From NCBI RefSeq assembly GCF_000818015.1, contig NZ_CP007511.1, positions 3,048,501 through 3,112,500 of the forward strand: 64,000 bases of DNA, read 5' to 3'. Positions 43,096 through 53,331 of the stretch are shown here, in pieces; the stretch's first letter is position 1, and the number at the start of each line of letters is the position of its first letter. The position numbers and the translations under genes were made by a program. Source of the stretch: Stutzerimonas balearica DSM 6083. GTDB taxonomy: Bacteria > Pseudomonadota > Gammaproteobacteria > Pseudomonadales > Pseudomonadaceae. Under the pieces are notes generated by a model. It was not told where the DNA came from. It worked only from the letters and a program-made list of their open reading frames with translations, and did no database searches.

Positions 43096-43406
43096 CAGAC
43101 TTCCACGTCGACCCAACGCCCCTGGCGTGGCGGTTCGTCGGGTTCACCGGGCAGAGCCTCGACCGCAGCAACCTCGCCCGTCGGCCCATCGCCTTGTGCG
43201 TCGTCCGAAGGGTCGCGGCGCTGACGTCGGCGCTGCTCTTCACGCAGGCGCATCTGCGCATCCTGCGGATGGCGACGGTCCAGGCTCACCGCGCTTTCCT
43301 GGGCCGAGGCCTGCACCGGCGTTACCGGTGCCACGTCCGGGCGCGGCTTGACCGCATCCTGCTGGGCGGTCACCGGAATCACACCGGACGGAATGGGTGG
43401 CAGCAT
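43095..43406 (-). CDS. conserved low-complexity protein upstream of alkB
   Basis: 103 residues from the ATG at 43406 (AGAGGA upstream). It starts MLPPIPSGVIPVTAQQD, is rich in Pro, Gln, Arg and Asp, and carries a charged stretch RLREEQRRRQRRD. It is probably disordered. Homologues in Pseudomonas are sometimes labelled aspartate-semialdehyde dehydrogenase, but nothing in the sequence supports that enzyme. First gene of the alkB operon, divergent from rapA. Confidence 0.7.
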   Translation of the reverse strand: MLPPIPSGVIPVTAQQDAVKPRPDVAPVTPVQASAQESAVSLDRRHPQDAQMRLREEQRRRQRRDPSDDAQGDGPTGEVAAVEALPGEPDEPPRQGRWVDVEV

Positions 43407-43547
43407 CGTTGATTCCTCTTGTTCGTCGCCGTTGGCGCAACGTGCCGGACCGCGCCCGCTACACTGACGCCTGGCAGCGGCATCGGCGTCGCTCTCGCTG
43501 CGGCGTTCCGTTAACATAGCCGGCTTTTTTCGACAGCGGGAGGCAGC

Positions 43548-46397
43548 ATGGCGCAGCAGTATCTACCGGGACAACGCTGGATCAGCGACAGCGAAGCGGA
43601 ACTGGGTCTCGGCACCATCCTCACACAGGATGGACGCATGCTCACCGTGCTCTATCCAGCGACCGGCGAAACCCGCCAATACGCGGTGCGCAGCGCCCCG
43701 CTGACGCGCGTGCGCTTCGTCCCCGGCGACGAGATCACCCACTTCGAAGGCTGGAAGATGACCGTGCGCGAGGTCGACGACGTCGACGGCCTGCTGGTCT
43801 ACCACGGCCTGACCGCACACAACGAAGCCCGCACCCTGCCGGAAACCCAGCTGTCGAACTTCATCCAGTTCCGCCTGGCCAGCGACCGCCTCTTCGCCGG
43901 CCAGATCGACCCGCTGGCCTGGTTCTCCCTGCGCTATCACACCCTGCAGCATCAGAGCGCACAGCTGCAGTCGTCGCTCTGGGGCCTCGGCGGCGCCCGT
44001 GCACAGCCCATCGCGCACCAGCTGCACATCGCCCGCGAGGTTGCCGACCGCATCGCTCCACGCGTGCTGCTGGCCGACGAGGTGGGCCTGGGCAAAACCA
44101 TCGAGGCCGGCCTGGTCATCCATCGCCAGCTGCTCTCCGGCCGCGCCAGCCGGGTGCTGATCCTGGTGCCGGAAAACCTCCAGCACCAGTGGCTGGTAGA
44201 GATGCGTCGACGCTTCAACCTCGACGTCGCCCTGTTCGACGCCGAGCGCTTCATCGAGAGCGATGCCAGCAACCCGTTCGAGGACGCCCAGCTGGCGCTC
44301 GTCTCGCTGGAGTGGCTCAAGGGCGACGAGCGCGCCCAGGATGCGGCCTTTGCCGCCGGCTGGGACCTGCTGGTGGTCGACGAGGCACACCATCTGGTCT
44401 GGCACCCGGAGGGCGCGAGCCCCGAGTACCGCCTGGTCGAGCAATTGGCCGAGGTCATCCCCGGCGTACTGCTGCTCACCGCCACCCCCGAACAACTGGG
44501 CCTGGACAGCCACTTCGCGCGGCTGCGCCTGCTCGACCCGAACCGCTTCCACGACCTGGAGGCCTTCCGCGCCGAGAGCAACCACTATCAGCCCGTGGCC
44601 GAAGCCGTGCAGGAGCTGCTCGACGAAGGCCGGCTGTCGATGAAATCGCACCAGACCATCCACGAATTTCTCGGCAGCGAAGGCGAAGCGCTGCTGGCCG
44701 CCGTCACCGATGGCGACATCGAGGCCAGCAACCGGCTGGTGCGCGAGCTGCTCGACCGCCACGGCACCGGCCGCCTGCTGTTCCGCAACACGCGCGCCGC
44801 GGTCAAGGGCTTCCCCGAGCGCCAGCTGCATCCCTACCCGCTGCCCTGCCCGGTCGAATACCTCGAGCTGCCTGTCGGCGAACAGGCCGAGCTCTATCCG
44901 GAGGTCTCGTTCCAGAGCCAGCAGGAACCGGGCGACGAGCAGAACCGCTGGTGGCAGTTCGATCCGCGGGTCGAATGGCTGATCGACACCCTGAAAATGC
45001 TGAAGAAGTACAAGGTGCTGGTCATCTGCGCCCATGCCGAGACCGCACTCGATCTCGAAGATGCCCTGCGCGTACGCTCCGGCATCCCGGCCACGGTGTT
45101 CCACGAGGGCATGAGCATTCTCGAGCGCGACCGCGCCGCCGCCTACTTCGCCGACGAGGAATTCGGCGCGCAGGTGCTGATCTGCTCGGAAATCGGCTCC
45201 GAGGGACGCAACTTCCAGTTCGCCCATCACCTGGTGCTGTTCGACCTGCCGGCCCACCCGGATTTGCTCGAACAGCGCATCGGCCGCCTCGACCGGATCG
45301 GCCAGAAGCACACCATTCAGCTGCACGTCCCCTATCTGGAAACCAGCCCCCAGGAGCGCCTGTTCCGCTGGTACCACGACGCGCTCAACGCCTTCCTGGC
45401 CACCTGCCCGACCGGCAATGCCCTGCAACACCAGTTCGGCGCGCAGCTGCTGGATCAGCTGGAGGCCAACGATGACGAGGCCTTCGGGGCACTGATCGAT
45501 GCCGCCCGCGGCGAGCGCGAGCGACTCGAGGGCGAGCTGCACAAGGGCCGCGACCGCCTGCTGGAGCTGAATTCGGCCGGTGGCGACAAAGGCGCCGCGC
45601 TGGTCGAAGCCATTGCCGAGCAGGACGACCAGTTCGCCCTGCCGATCTATATGGAAAAGCTCTTCGATGCCTTTGGTATCGACAGCGAGGACCATTCCGA
45701 GAACGCCCTGGTGCTGCGCCCGAGCGAGAAGATGCTCGATGCCAGCTTCCCGCTGGGCGACGACGAGGCCGTGACGGTCACCTACGACCGCCAGCAGGCC
45801 CTGGCACGCGAAGACATGCAGTTCCTCACCTGGGAGCATCCGATGGTCCGCGGCGGCATGGATCTGGTGCTGTCCGGCTCGATGGGCAATACCGCCGTGG
45901 CGCTGATCAAGAACAAGGCCCTCAAGCCCGGCACCGTTCTGCTCGAGTTGCTCTATGTCAGCGAAGTGGTGGCTCCGCGTGCGCTGCAGCTGTCGCGCTT
46001 TCTGCCGCCGATGGCGCTGCGCTGCCTGCTCGATGCCAATGGCAACGACCTGGCGGCCAAGGTCGCCTTCGACACCCTCAACGACCAGCTCGAAAGCGTG
46101 CCGCGCTCGAGCGCCAACAAGTTCGTCCAGGCTCAGCGCGACCAGCTGGGTGCGCAGATCAATGCGGCCGAAGCCAGGGTTGCGCCGCGCCATGCCGCCC
46201 GCGTCGCCGAGGCCCAGCAACGCCTGACCGCCGAACTGGACGAAGAGCTGGCGCGCCTGATCGCCCTGCAGGCGGTCAACCCGAGCGTGCGCGACAGCGA
46301 GATCGAAGCCCTGCGCCGCCAGCGAGAGGACGGCCTGGCGATGCTGGAGAAGGCCGCCCTGCGCCTGGAGGCCATTCGCGTGCTGGTGGCTGGCTGA
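43548..46397 (+). CDS. rapA: RNA polymerase-associated SNF2-type ATPase RapA (HepA)
   Basis: 949 residues (E. coli RapA is 968); GGGAGG lies 5 bases before the ATG. It has N-terminal Tudor-like domains ([18 protein letters not shown]), then motif [16 protein letters not shown], motif II DEAHH and motif VI-like [11 protein letters not shown] of the Swi2/Snf2 motor, and the long RapA-specific C-terminal part. RapA recycles RNA polymerase stalled after transcription. It is divergent from the alkB operon, with a 141-base gap. Confidence 0.95.
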   Translation: MAQQYLPGQRWISDSEAELGLGTILTQDGRMLTVLYPATGETRQYAVRSAPLTRVRFVPGDEITHFEGWKMTVREVDDVDGLLVYHGLTAHNEARTLPETQLSNFIQFRLASDRLFAGQIDPLAWFSLRYHTLQHQSAQLQSSLWGLGGARAQPIAHQLHIAREVADRIAPRVLLADEVGLGKTIEAGLVIHRQLLSGRASRVLILVPENLQHQWLVEMRRRFNLDVALFDAERFIESDASNPFEDAQLALVSLEWLKGDERAQDAAFAAGWDLLVVDEAHHLVWHPEGASPEYRLVEQLAEVIPGVLLLTATPEQLGLDSHFARLRLLDPNRFHDLEAFRAESNHYQPVAEAVQELLDEGRLSMKSHQTIHEFLGSEGEALLAAVTDGDIEASNRLVRELLDRHGTGRLLFRNTRAAVKGFPERQLHPYPLPCPVEYLELPVGEQAELYPEVSFQSQQEPGDEQNRWWQFDPRVEWLIDTLKMLKKYKVLVICAHAETALDLEDALRVRSGIPATVFHEGMSILERDRAAAYFADEEFGAQVLICSEIGSEGRNFQFAHHLVLFDLPAHPDLLEQRIGRLDRIGQKHTIQLHVPYLETSPQERLFRWYHDALNAFLATCPTGNALQHQFGAQLLDQLEANDDEAFGALIDAARGERERLEGELHKGRDRLLELNSAGGDKGAALVEAIAEQDDQFALPIYMEKLFDAFGIDSEDHSENALVLRPSEKMLDASFPLGDDEAVTVTYDRQQALAREDMQFLTWEHPMVRGGMDLVLSGSMGNTAVALIKNKALKPGTVLLELLYVSEVVAPRALQLSRFLPPMALRCLLDANGNDLAAKVAFDTLNDQLESVPRSSANKFVQAQRDQLGAQINAAEARVAPRHAARVAEAQQRLTAELDEELARLIALQAVNPSVRDSEIEALRRQREDGLAMLEKAALRLEAIRVLVAG

Positions 46398-46460
46398 CGC
46401 CAGCAACACCGGGCCGGCGCCTCGCTGTTTCCGCCCGAGGCGGACGCCGCCAGGCCCGTG

Positions 46461-47363
46461 CTACCCGGCCCGCGCGATCCGCCAGTAGCGCTGCCAGCGC
46501 TGGGTGAGCGCGCCGGGCTTTTCCGCGTAGAGTCGCGCACCGAGGGTGAATGCCTCGGCCTGCAGCGCCGCCCGGCGCTTGTCGATCAGGCGCAGCAGGC
46601 GCTCGCGCGTCGCTGCCGAGCCGAACAGCTCGGGATCGGCCTGCAGCAACGCCAGCATCATCGCCAGGTCGTGGTCGTCGCCCAGCGCATCGGACAGGCG
46701 CTTGAGCTGGCCGCTGCGAAAGTCGAAGGCGTCTGGCCAGAGCGGCGTCAGCAACTGGCTGTGATACCACTGATCCTTGACCCGCTTGCGCCACTCGTGA
46801 AGGCGCTCGTCGCTTGGCTCGCGACGCGCCAGCGCCAGGTCGCGCCGGCCGTCGCGATAGGTACGGGCGAGGCCCGGCTGCAGCAACGCAAACCCCTTGC
46901 CTTCCAGCGACCAGCGCTCGATCTCGCCGGCCAGTGCCTGCAACTGCGCCTGCACCTCAGCCAGGTGCGCGGCCCAGTCATCCGCCTGCCCGGCTGACGC
47001 CTTCGCACGGCCCTCGAGGCGGTGGCGCACCTGGCGGAAGGATTCGGTGGCAAAGGTCGCATGATGCTCCTTGGCCAGGGCGTCCCAGCTCTCCAGCATG
47101 GCCGCCGCATCGCGCGACTCGGCCAAGGCACGGCCGAGATCGCGCACCGCCAGGTTGAACCGGGTGAACGACTTGCCCAGCGGTTCGCGCACCAGGCGCA
47201 GCAGTGCGCGCAATTCCTTGAAGCGCTTGCGCGCCTGGTGCACGCCCTCGGCACGCCGCTCGGCCGGCAGCGCCAGGGCCTGCAAGGCCGCACTGATACG
47301 GTCGAGCGCCGCCTTGCGGACCTGACGCGATGCCTTGCGTCTGGGGTTGATACGGTAGGCCAT
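46461..47363 (-). CDS. CHAD-domain protein
   Basis: 300 residues, almost entirely helical and rich in Arg and Lys. VHQARKRFKELRALLRLVR, EWRKRVKDQWYHSQLL and GDDHDLAMM carry the conserved His, Arg and Lys positions of CHAD domains, which bind inorganic polyphosphate and often coat polyP granules. The CYTH partner domain is absent here. Between it and rapA (46398-46460) a GC-rich inverted repeat probably ends both convergent transcripts. Confidence 0.88.
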   Translation of the reverse strand: MAYRINPRRKASRQVRKAALDRISAALQALALPAERRAEGVHQARKRFKELRALLRLVREPLGKSFTRFNLAVRDLGRALAESRDAAAMLESWDALAKEHHATFATESFRQVRHRLEGRAKASAGQADDWAAHLAEVQAQLQALAGEIERWSLEGKGFALLQPGLARTYRDGRRDLALARREPSDERLHEWRKRVKDQWYHSQLLTPLWPDAFDFRSGQLKRLSDALGDDHDLAMMLALLQADPELFGSAATRERLLRLIDKRRAALQAEAFTLGARLYAEKPGALTQRWQRYWRIARAG

Positions 47364-47419
47364 GGCGTAGAACCTCTCCCGGCTATAGGTGGACCTGGCA
47401 GCCGGACGAGCCGGCCCGC

Positions 47420-48685
47420 TTAACCGTAGCGCTTGTGCGCCTCGATCGCCAAACCGCTGCCGATACTGCCAAAGCGGTTGCCCTCGACCTGGCGGGCTCC
47501 GGGCAGGCGGCTCGCGACGCAGCGTCGCAGTGCCGGTACCGCACTCGAGCCGCCGGTGAAGAACACGGTGTCGACCCCGTCCCGCGCAAGACCCGCCGCC
47601 AGCAGCAACTCGTCGATACTGCGACCGATGCGCTCGAGCAGCGGTTCGATCGCCGTATCGAAGTCATCCCGGCGGAGTTCGGCCTGCAGCTGCGGTTCGA
47701 TGCGGGCGAAGTCGATGACATGCCGCTCGGCTTCGGTCAGCTCGATCTTGCCCTGCTCGACCTGCATCGCCAGCCAGTGCCCGGCGCGCTGCTCGATCAG
47801 GCTGAACAGGCGATCGATGCCGGTGGGGTCGACGATGTCGTAGCGCATGCTCTGCAGCGCACGCTGCGAAGCCGGGGCATAGACCGCATTGATGGTGTGC
47901 CAGGTGGCGAGGTTGAGGTGCGTGCTGGTGGGCATCGGCGCGTCGCTCTTCATCCGGCTGCCGTAGCCGAACAGCGGCATCACGCCGGCCAGGCTGAGCT
48001 GCTTGTCGAAGTCGGTGCCGCCGATGTGCACGCCGCCGGTGGCGAGGATGTCGGCCTGACGGTCGTCCAGCACGCGGCGCTCGGGCGACAGGCGCACCAG
48101 CGAGAAGTCCGAGGTACCGCCGCCGATGTCGACGATCAGCACGCGCTCCTCGCGGCTGATGCGTGATTCGTAGTCAAAGGCCGCGGCAATGGGCTCGAAC
48201 TGGAAGGAAACCTCACTGAAGCCGAGCTTGCGGGCGGCGGCCTCGAGCATCTCGGTCGCCTCGCGGTCAGCCTGCGGATCGTCGTCGACGAAGAATACCG
48301 GGCGGCCCAGCACCACCTGCTCGAACGAACGCCCGGCGACGGTCTCGGCGCGTGTCTTCAGCGTGCCGAGGAACAGCCCGAGGATGTCGCGGAACGGCAT
48401 GGCGCTGCCGAGCACGGTGGTCTCGCTCTTGAGCAACTTGGAGCCCAGCAGGCTCTTGAGCGAGCGCATCAGGCGACCTTCGTAGCCTTCGAGGTATTCG
48501 GCCAGCGCCTGGCGGCCATAGACCGGGCGGCGCTCTTCCAGGTTGAAGAACACTACCGAGGGCAGGGTTGGCTCCTCGCCCTCGAGGGCGATCAGCGGGT
48601 CCTGCCCGGGGCGCCACCAGCCGACGGTGGAGTTGGAGGTGCCGAAGTCGATGCCACAGGCGCGGGCGGGTACTGCTGGCTGCAT
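47420..48685 (-). CDS. yegD: Hsp70-family protein, YegD-like
   Basis: 421 residues. The actin-like ATPase fold is marked by the phosphate-1 loop ACGIDFGTSNSTVGWW, phosphate-2 VLIVDIGGGTSDFSLV and the adenosine loop VFFTGGSSAVPALR. It lacks the C-terminal substrate domain of DnaK, as usual for YegD. Probably a specialised chaperone-like ATPase; clients unknown. It starts 118 bases from the end of the MFS gene, on the same strand. Confidence 0.9.
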   Translation of the reverse strand: MQPAVPARACGIDFGTSNSTVGWWRPGQDPLIALEGEEPTLPSVVFFNLEERRPVYGRQALAEYLEGYEGRLMRSLKSLLGSKLLKSETTVLGSAMPFRDILGLFLGTLKTRAETVAGRSFEQVVLGRPVFFVDDDPQADREATEMLEAAARKLGFSEVSFQFEPIAAAFDYESRISREERVLIVDIGGGTSDFSLVRLSPERRVLDDRQADILATGGVHIGGTDFDKQLSLAGVMPLFGYGSRMKSDAPMPTSTHLNLATWHTINAVYAPASQRALQSMRYDIVDPTGIDRLFSLIEQRAGHWLAMQVEQGKIELTEAERHVIDFARIEPQLQAELRRDDFDTAIEPLLERIGRSIDELLLAAGLARDGVDTVFFTGGSSAVPALRRCVASRLPGARQVEGNRFGSIGSGLAIEAHKRYG

Positions 48686-48803
48686 GAACGGGTCCGGATC
48701 GAAAGGGCCGCGCAGTTTACGTCAGCCCCGGCGCCATTGCAGGCCGAACCTCGCCCGCCCGGCGGATGGCCCCGGCACGCGCCGGCAGCCTTCCGGCTCA
48801 TCC

Positions 48804-50156
48804 TCAGGCGGGCACAGCCTGGCCGGTGGCCTCGGCCTCGCGCGCGGCCATGCCGGCGGTCATCCGCGCCGCGTCGCGGCTGAAGCTGCGCGAGGCCATG
48901 AGCAGAAAGACCATGGTCATCAGCAGCGTCGCCGGAATCAGATACATCGCATCGTGCAGACCAATGGCGCGGAATGCCTCGCTCATCGCGCCGGCCCCGG
49001 CGGCCAGCATCGCCGCCTCGGCGAAATGGTCGGACAGCAACCCCACCACCACCGTGCCCATGCCGCCACCGAGCAGGTACAGCCCGGCAAAGAACAGCGC
49101 CATGGCCGTGGCCCGCAGGCGCGGCTCTACCACGTCCTGAATCGCCGTATAGACGCAGGTATAGAAGTTGTACGAGAACAACCAACCCACGCTGAACACC
49201 GCGACGAAGACGCCGAGTTCGACGCGCCCGGCCAACAGCGCATAGCCGGTGGCCAGCGTCGCGACGACCATGCTCGCCGCGGCGAACAGCAGACGGCCAC
49301 GCTCGAAGCGCGCGTGGATGCGATCGGCCACCCAGCCGCCAAAGGTCAGGCCGATCAGCCCGGTGAGCCCGACGATCACCCCGGTAGCCACCGAGGCCTG
49401 CACCAGCGGCGCGCCGAAATAGCGCATCAGCAGCGGCACCATGAAGGCGTTGCAGGCATAGGTGGCGAAGTTGAACGCCAGCCCGGCGAGCACCAGCCAC
49501 CAGAACGTGGGGATCGCCAGGACCTTGCGCACCGGGTTTTCCACCGGCGTCTGCGCCACCTTCACGCTTTCCGCCGCGCCACGCTCGGGTTCGCGGATGA
49601 AGAACAGGAACAGCGCCAGTACCAGCCCGGGCACCGCCGCGATGAAGAACGGTGCGCGCCAGCTGCCAAAGGCTTCGACCATCAAGCCGATGGTGAAGAA
49701 GGCCAGCAGCAGCCCCAGCGGCAGCCCGAGCATGAAGATGCCCATGGCACGGGCGCGCTTGTGCGCCGGAAACAGGTCGCCGATCAGCGAGTTGGCTGCC
49801 GGCGCGTAACTGGCCTCGCCGACGCCGATGCCCATGCGGATCAGGAGGAAACTCCAGAAATTCCAGGCCAGCCCATTGACCGCCGTCAGCCCGCTCCACA
49901 CCGTAAGGCCCCAGCCCATGATCTTGCGCCGCGAACCGCTGTCGGCCATGCGTCCCAGGGGGACGCCGGCGATTGCATAGATGATGGTGAACGCGGTGCC
50001 GATCAGGCCGAGCTGGAAGTCGTTGAGGTTCCACTCCAGGCGGATCGGCTCGGTGATGATCGCCGGAATGGTGCGATCGAAGAAGTTGAACAGGTTGGCG
50101 AGAAACAGCAGGAACAGGACGCGCCAGGCGTTCGCGGCTTGGGTCGAAGGCTGCAT
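48804..50156 (-). CDS. MFS transporter (spinster-like)
   Basis: 450 residues from the ATG at 50156, just before NAWRVLFLLFLANLFNFFDRT. About 12 membrane spans; GVPLGRMADSGSRRKIM is the signature loop between spans 2 and 3, and GIGVGEASYAPAANSLIGD marks the spinster/exuT-like group. It follows the hydroxypyruvate isomerase gene by 121 bases on the same strand, so it may carry glycerate, glyoxylate, hydroxypyruvate or a related acid; that is inference. Confidence 0.85.
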   Translation of the reverse strand: MQPSTQAANAWRVLFLLFLANLFNFFDRTIPAIITEPIRLEWNLNDFQLGLIGTAFTIIYAIAGVPLGRMADSGSRRKIMGWGLTVWSGLTAVNGLAWNFWSFLLIRMGIGVGEASYAPAANSLIGDLFPAHKRARAMGIFMLGLPLGLLLAFFTIGLMVEAFGSWRAPFFIAAVPGLVLALFLFFIREPERGAAESVKVAQTPVENPVRKVLAIPTFWWLVLAGLAFNFATYACNAFMVPLLMRYFGAPLVQASVATGVIVGLTGLIGLTFGGWVADRIHARFERGRLLFAAASMVVATLATGYALLAGRVELGVFVAVFSVGWLFSYNFYTCVYTAIQDVVEPRLRATAMALFFAGLYLLGGGMGTVVVGLLSDHFAEAAMLAAGAGAMSEAFRAIGLHDAMYLIPATLLMTMVFLLMASRSFSRDAARMTAGMAAREAEATGQAVPA

Positions 50157-50277
50157 GTTGTCGGTCTCATTGTTGTTATAGGTGCCGGCCACACGCCAGC
50201 CGGGACTCGACCGTGACTCTAGAGTCTGCTCTTCGGGTTGTCTGTCACCATCAGCCGGGCTTATGCCCGGCAATGCC

Positions 50278-51060
50278 TCAGCGACTGCGCCATTGCTCGA
50301 GCCAGCCGAGGCTCGCCTCGGTGCCGGCTTCGCCGGGTCGATATTCGGCGCCCAGCCAGCCCTGATAGCCGCTGCTCACCAGTGCTTCGCGGGCAGCGAC
50401 GAAGTCCAGCGTGCCGCTACCCGGCGCGCCGCGCCCGGGGCAATCGGCGAACTGCACGTGGCCCAGGCGCCCGGCCAGCCGCGCGATGCAGGTCGGCAGA
50501 TCGAGCCCCTGGCGCGCCATGTGATAGAAGTCGAGCTGCGCCTGGCAATTGGGATGATCGACCCGCTCGAGCAGCTCGACCAGCTCGTCGGCGGTGTTGA
50601 TCAGAAAGCCCGGCATATCCAGCGGGTTGATCGCCTCGCAGAGCACACCGATGCCGAGAATGTCGAACGCCTCGGCGGTCTTCCACAGGTTGCGTTCGAG
50701 CGTCGCCAACGCCGCCTCGCGCTCGACGCCCTCGGCCAGCCGGCCCGGCAGCACGTTGATGAAGGCCGGGCGGACCATCGCCGCATAGGTGGCCGCCGCC
50801 TGCAGCGCCTGGTCGAAGGCTTCCTGGCGCTCCGGCACTGCGGCCAGGCCCGGGCCGCCGCTCATCAGGTCGCCGGCCGGCAGATTGATCAGGATCAGCG
50901 GCAGGTCGGCGCGGTCGAGCAGGCCCTTGAGCAGCACGGCCGGCAGCTCATAGGGGAACTGGATTTCCACGCCGTCGAAGCCGGCGACCCGGGCGGCCAG
51001 CACACGCTCGGCCAGCGGCAGTTCGGTGAACAACAGCGACAGGTTGGCTGCGATCTTCAT
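50278..51060 (-). CDS. hyi: hydroxypyruvate isomerase family protein
   Basis: 260 residues from the ATG at 51060, which overlaps the stop of the reductase gene upstream. It has the AP-endonuclease-2-like TIM barrel opening MKIAANLSLLFTELPL, with ARVAGFDGVEIQFPYE, LCEAINPLDMPGF (metal Glu), LDFYHMARQG and VQFADCPGRGAPG. Hyi interconverts hydroxypyruvate and tartronate semialdehyde. With the coupled reductase it feeds glycerate formation. No glyoxylate carboligase (gcl) gene is in the window. Confidence 0.88.
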   Translation of the reverse strand: MKIAANLSLLFTELPLAERVLAARVAGFDGVEIQFPYELPAVLLKGLLDRADLPLILINLPAGDLMSGGPGLAAVPERQEAFDQALQAAATYAAMVRPAFINVLPGRLAEGVEREAALATLERNLWKTAEAFDILGIGVLCEAINPLDMPGFLINTADELVELLERVDHPNCQAQLDFYHMARQGLDLPTCIARLAGRLGHVQFADCPGRGAPGSGTLDFVAAREALVSSGYQGWLGAEYRPGEAGTEASLGWLEQWRSR

Positions 51061-51944
51061 GCCTGGGCCTCCCGGAACAGTTCGACCAGCGTCGCCGGGT
51101 CGCGCGCAAGATTGCCCTGGCTGCCGTGCAGGCGCATCAGTTGCGCGGCCAACCCACTCATCGGTGTCGACGAGCCCTGCTCGCGCGACAGCTTGACGGC
51201 GGTGTCCAGGTCCTTGAGCAGCGTGCGCACGTGCCACTTCACCGGTTCGAACGCGCTCGCCGCCATCTGCGGGGCGAGGATCTGCAGCGGCTTCGAATCG
51301 GCAAAGCCGCCGGCCAGCGCCGGTGCCAGCAGGCCGGCATCGACCCCGGCGCGCTCGGCCAGCGCCACGACCTCGGCGATCACCAGCGCATTGCAGGCAA
51401 CGATCATCTGGTTGCACACCTTGCTCACCTGCCCGGCACCGACATCGCCCATGTGCGTCAGCCGCTGGCCCAGGTGCATCAGCACCGGACGTACCCGCTC
51501 GATATCCTCGGCACGCCCGCCGGCCATGATCGCCAGACTGCCCGCCTCGGCCCCGGCCGTCCCGCCGGATACCGGGGCATCGACCCAATGGGTGCCACAG
51601 CGAAACGCCAGCTCGGCGGCCATGTCGCGGGTGGCGGCCGGCTCCAGGCTGGAATGGTCGACCAGCAGCTGGCCCTTGCGCGCGCCCTCGGCGATGCCCC
51701 GCGGGCCGAACACCACGTCGCGCACCACCTGGGTATCAGCCAGGCACAGCAGCACGATGTCGGTGTTGGCACAGAGTTCGGCCGGCGTATCGACGCGCTC
51801 GGCACCCAGTTCGACCAGCGGTGCGCACTTGTCCGGCGTGCGGTTCCAGACCTTCAGCCGATAGCCCGCCGCCAGCAGACGGCGACACATCGGCAGGCCC
51901 ATCAGGCCGATACCGGCAAAGCCCAGGGTTGGCAGCTCGGACAT
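51057..51944 (-). CDS. glxR: 2-hydroxy-3-oxopropionate (tartronate semialdehyde) reductase family protein
   Basis: 295 residues; GAGGAG lies 7 bases before the ATG. It has a beta-hydroxyacid dehydrogenase fold: LGFAGIGLMGLPMCRRL (NAD(P)H loop), VDAPVSGGTAGAEAGSLAIM (substrate Ser-Gly-Gly) and GAGQVSKVCNQMIV with the catalytic Lys. It could also be a 3-hydroxyisobutyrate dehydrogenase, but coupling to a hydroxypyruvate isomerase favours tartronate semialdehyde as substrate. Confidence 0.87.
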   Translation of the reverse strand: MSELPTLGFAGIGLMGLPMCRRLLAAGYRLKVWNRTPDKCAPLVELGAERVDTPAELCANTDIVLLCLADTQVVRDVVFGPRGIAEGARKGQLLVDHSSLEPAATRDMAAELAFRCGTHWVDAPVSGGTAGAEAGSLAIMAGGRAEDIERVRPVLMHLGQRLTHMGDVGAGQVSKVCNQMIVACNALVIAEVVALAERAGVDAGLLAPALAGGFADSKPLQILAPQMAASAFEPVKWHVRTLLKDLDTAVKLSREQGSSTPMSGLAAQLMRLHGSQGNLARDPATLVELFREAQA

Positions 51945-52014
51945 GCTCAGACTCCTCGATTCGACGAATCGCCGATTCTAGCGCCGGCCCCGGCATGCGC
52001 GCCAAGCGCCACCG

Positions 52015-52365
52015 TTACAGGAGCGAGCCGAGAAAGGCCACGCCGACCAGCAGCGCGACGAGGCTGGCGACCAGCACCGCACCGGCGGCGATATCCTTCA
52101 CCGCGCCGACCGCCGGGTGGCGCGCCGGATGCAGGTGGTCGAGCAACCCTTCGAGCGCACTGTTGAGCAACTCGGCCACCAGTACCAGGCCAACGGCCAG
52201 CGACAGCACGGCCCACCAGATCGCCGCGGGCCGCGTGAGCAACAGCAGCAAAAGCACGGCAGCCGCCGCCAACAGGTGACTGCGCAGGCTGCGCTCGCCG
52301 CGCACGGCCTGCCGCAGGCCCTGCAGGGCGAAGCCGAAACGCCTGCCGAAGGGAAGTCCTTTCAT
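52015..52365 (-). CDS. dgkA: prokaryotic diacylglycerol kinase family protein
   Basis: 116 residues from the ATG at 52365 (GGAGTCGAGC upstream). It has three membrane segments and the DgkA core RSLRSHLLAAAAV, ELLNSALEGLLDHL (catalytic Glu) and AVGAVKDIAAGAVL. It phosphorylates diacylglycerol, recycling lipid from membrane glycan synthesis. It is divergent from the phosphonate-type transporter, with a 114-base gap that probably holds promoters for both. Confidence 0.9.
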   Translation of the reverse strand: MKGLPFGRRFGFALQGLRQAVRGERSLRSHLLAAAAVLLLLLLTRPAAIWWAVLSLAVGLVLVAELLNSALEGLLDHLHPARHPAVGAVKDIAAGAVLVASLVALLVGVAFLGSLL

Positions 52366-52479
52366 GCTCGACTCCTCGAACCCGCCAATGCTACCCAGCG
52401 AGTCTAGCCGCCGCTGGGCAGCGCCGGCTGCGGCGCCTATAATCGCGCCGCTTTTTCCGCTATTGAACCGGAGAACCCC

Positions 52480-53331
52480 ATGCTCAAGCGCACCCTGGCA
52501 GCCGTCGCCGGCCTTGCCCTGTCCCTGTCCGTCACCGCCATCCATGCTGCCGAAACCCTGCGGGTTTCCGCGATTCCCGACGAAGCCCCCACCGAACTGA
52601 TCCGCAAGTTCAAGCCACTGGGTGAATACCTCGAAAAAGAGCTGGGCATGCCGGTGAAGTTCACCCCGGTCTCCGACTATGCCGCGGTCGTCGAGGCGCT
52701 GGCTTCGGATCGGCTGGACATGGCCTGGCTCGGTGGTTTCACCTTCGTCCAGGCGCGCCTGAAGACCGGCAATGCCATCCCGCTGGTCCAGCGCGAGCAG
52801 GACGAGCAGTTCACCAGCAAGTTCATCACTGCCGACCCCGAGGTGAAAACGCTCAAGGACCTGGAAGGCAAGACCTTTGCGTTCGGCTCGGTCTCCTCGA
52901 CGTCTGGCAGCCTGATGCCGCGCTACTTCATGCTCAAGGACGGTATCGAGCCGGAGAAATTCTTCAAGCGCATCGCCTACTCTGGCGCGCATGACGCCAC
53001 TGCAGCCTGGGTACAGGCCGGCAAGGCCGACGGTGGCGTGCTCAACGCCTCGGTGTGGGACAAGCTGGTCGCCGCTGGCAAGGTCGATACCAGCAAGGTC
53101 CGCGTAATCGGCACCACCCCGACCTACTACGACTACAACTGGACGGTGCGCGGCACCCTCGACCCGGCGCTGACCGAAAAGATCAAGGCAGCCTTCCTCG
53201 CCCTCGACCCGGCCAACCCGGAGCACAAGGCGATTCTCGACCTGCAGGCCGCCTCGCGCTTCATCGAGACCAAGCCGGAAAACTACGAAGGCATCGAGGA
53301 GGCTGCGCGCGCGGCCGGCCTGCTGAAGTGA
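52480..53331 (+). CDS. phnD: phosphonate/phosphite-type ABC transporter binding protein (PhnD-like)
   Basis: 283 residues; signal peptide ending [53 protein letters not shown] in pieces (e.g. [12 protein letters not shown]) and [13 protein letters not shown] (phosphonate oxygen-binding loop) mark the PhnD/PtxB/HtxB family. These bind phosphonates, phosphite or hypophosphite. No phosphite dehydrogenase or C-P lyase gene is in the window, so the ligand is open. The stop overlaps the ATPase start. Confidence 0.88.
   Translation: MLKRTLAAVAGLALSLSVTAIHAAETLRVSAIPDEAPTELIRKFKPLGEYLEKELGMPVKFTPVSDYAAVVEALASDRLDMAWLGGFTFVQARLKTGNAIPLVQREQDEQFTSKFITADPEVKTLKDLEGKTFAFGSVSSTSGSLMPRYFMLKDGIEPEKFFKRIAYSGAHDATAAWVQAGKADGGVLNASVWDKLVAAGKVDTSKVRVIGTTPTYYDYNWTVRGTLDPALTEKIKAAFLALDPANPEHKAILDLQAASRFIETKPENYEGIEEAARAAGLLK

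Noticed and set aside
43095..43406. Aspartate-semialdehyde dehydrogenase label for the gene before alkB
   Set aside because: The 103-residue, Pro/Gln/Arg-rich sequence has no Rossmann fold or catalytic Cys; the label circulates by annotation transfer.
43563..46409. 948-residue minus-strand frame opposite rapA
   Set aside because: It mirrors rapA almost end to end in high-GC DNA, has no ribosome site and is full of low-complexity residues; RapA motifs on the other strand are decisive.
51061..51588. Fusion of hydroxypyruvate isomerase with an upstream 175-residue domain
   Set aside because: The extension is the out-of-frame shadow of the reductase gene; the ATG at 51060 overlaps the reductase stop in the usual coupled way.
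53055..53327. N-terminal extension of the phnC frame
   Set aside because: It overlaps phnD completely; the true PhnC start is the GTG at 53328, where the conserved ABC sequence begins.
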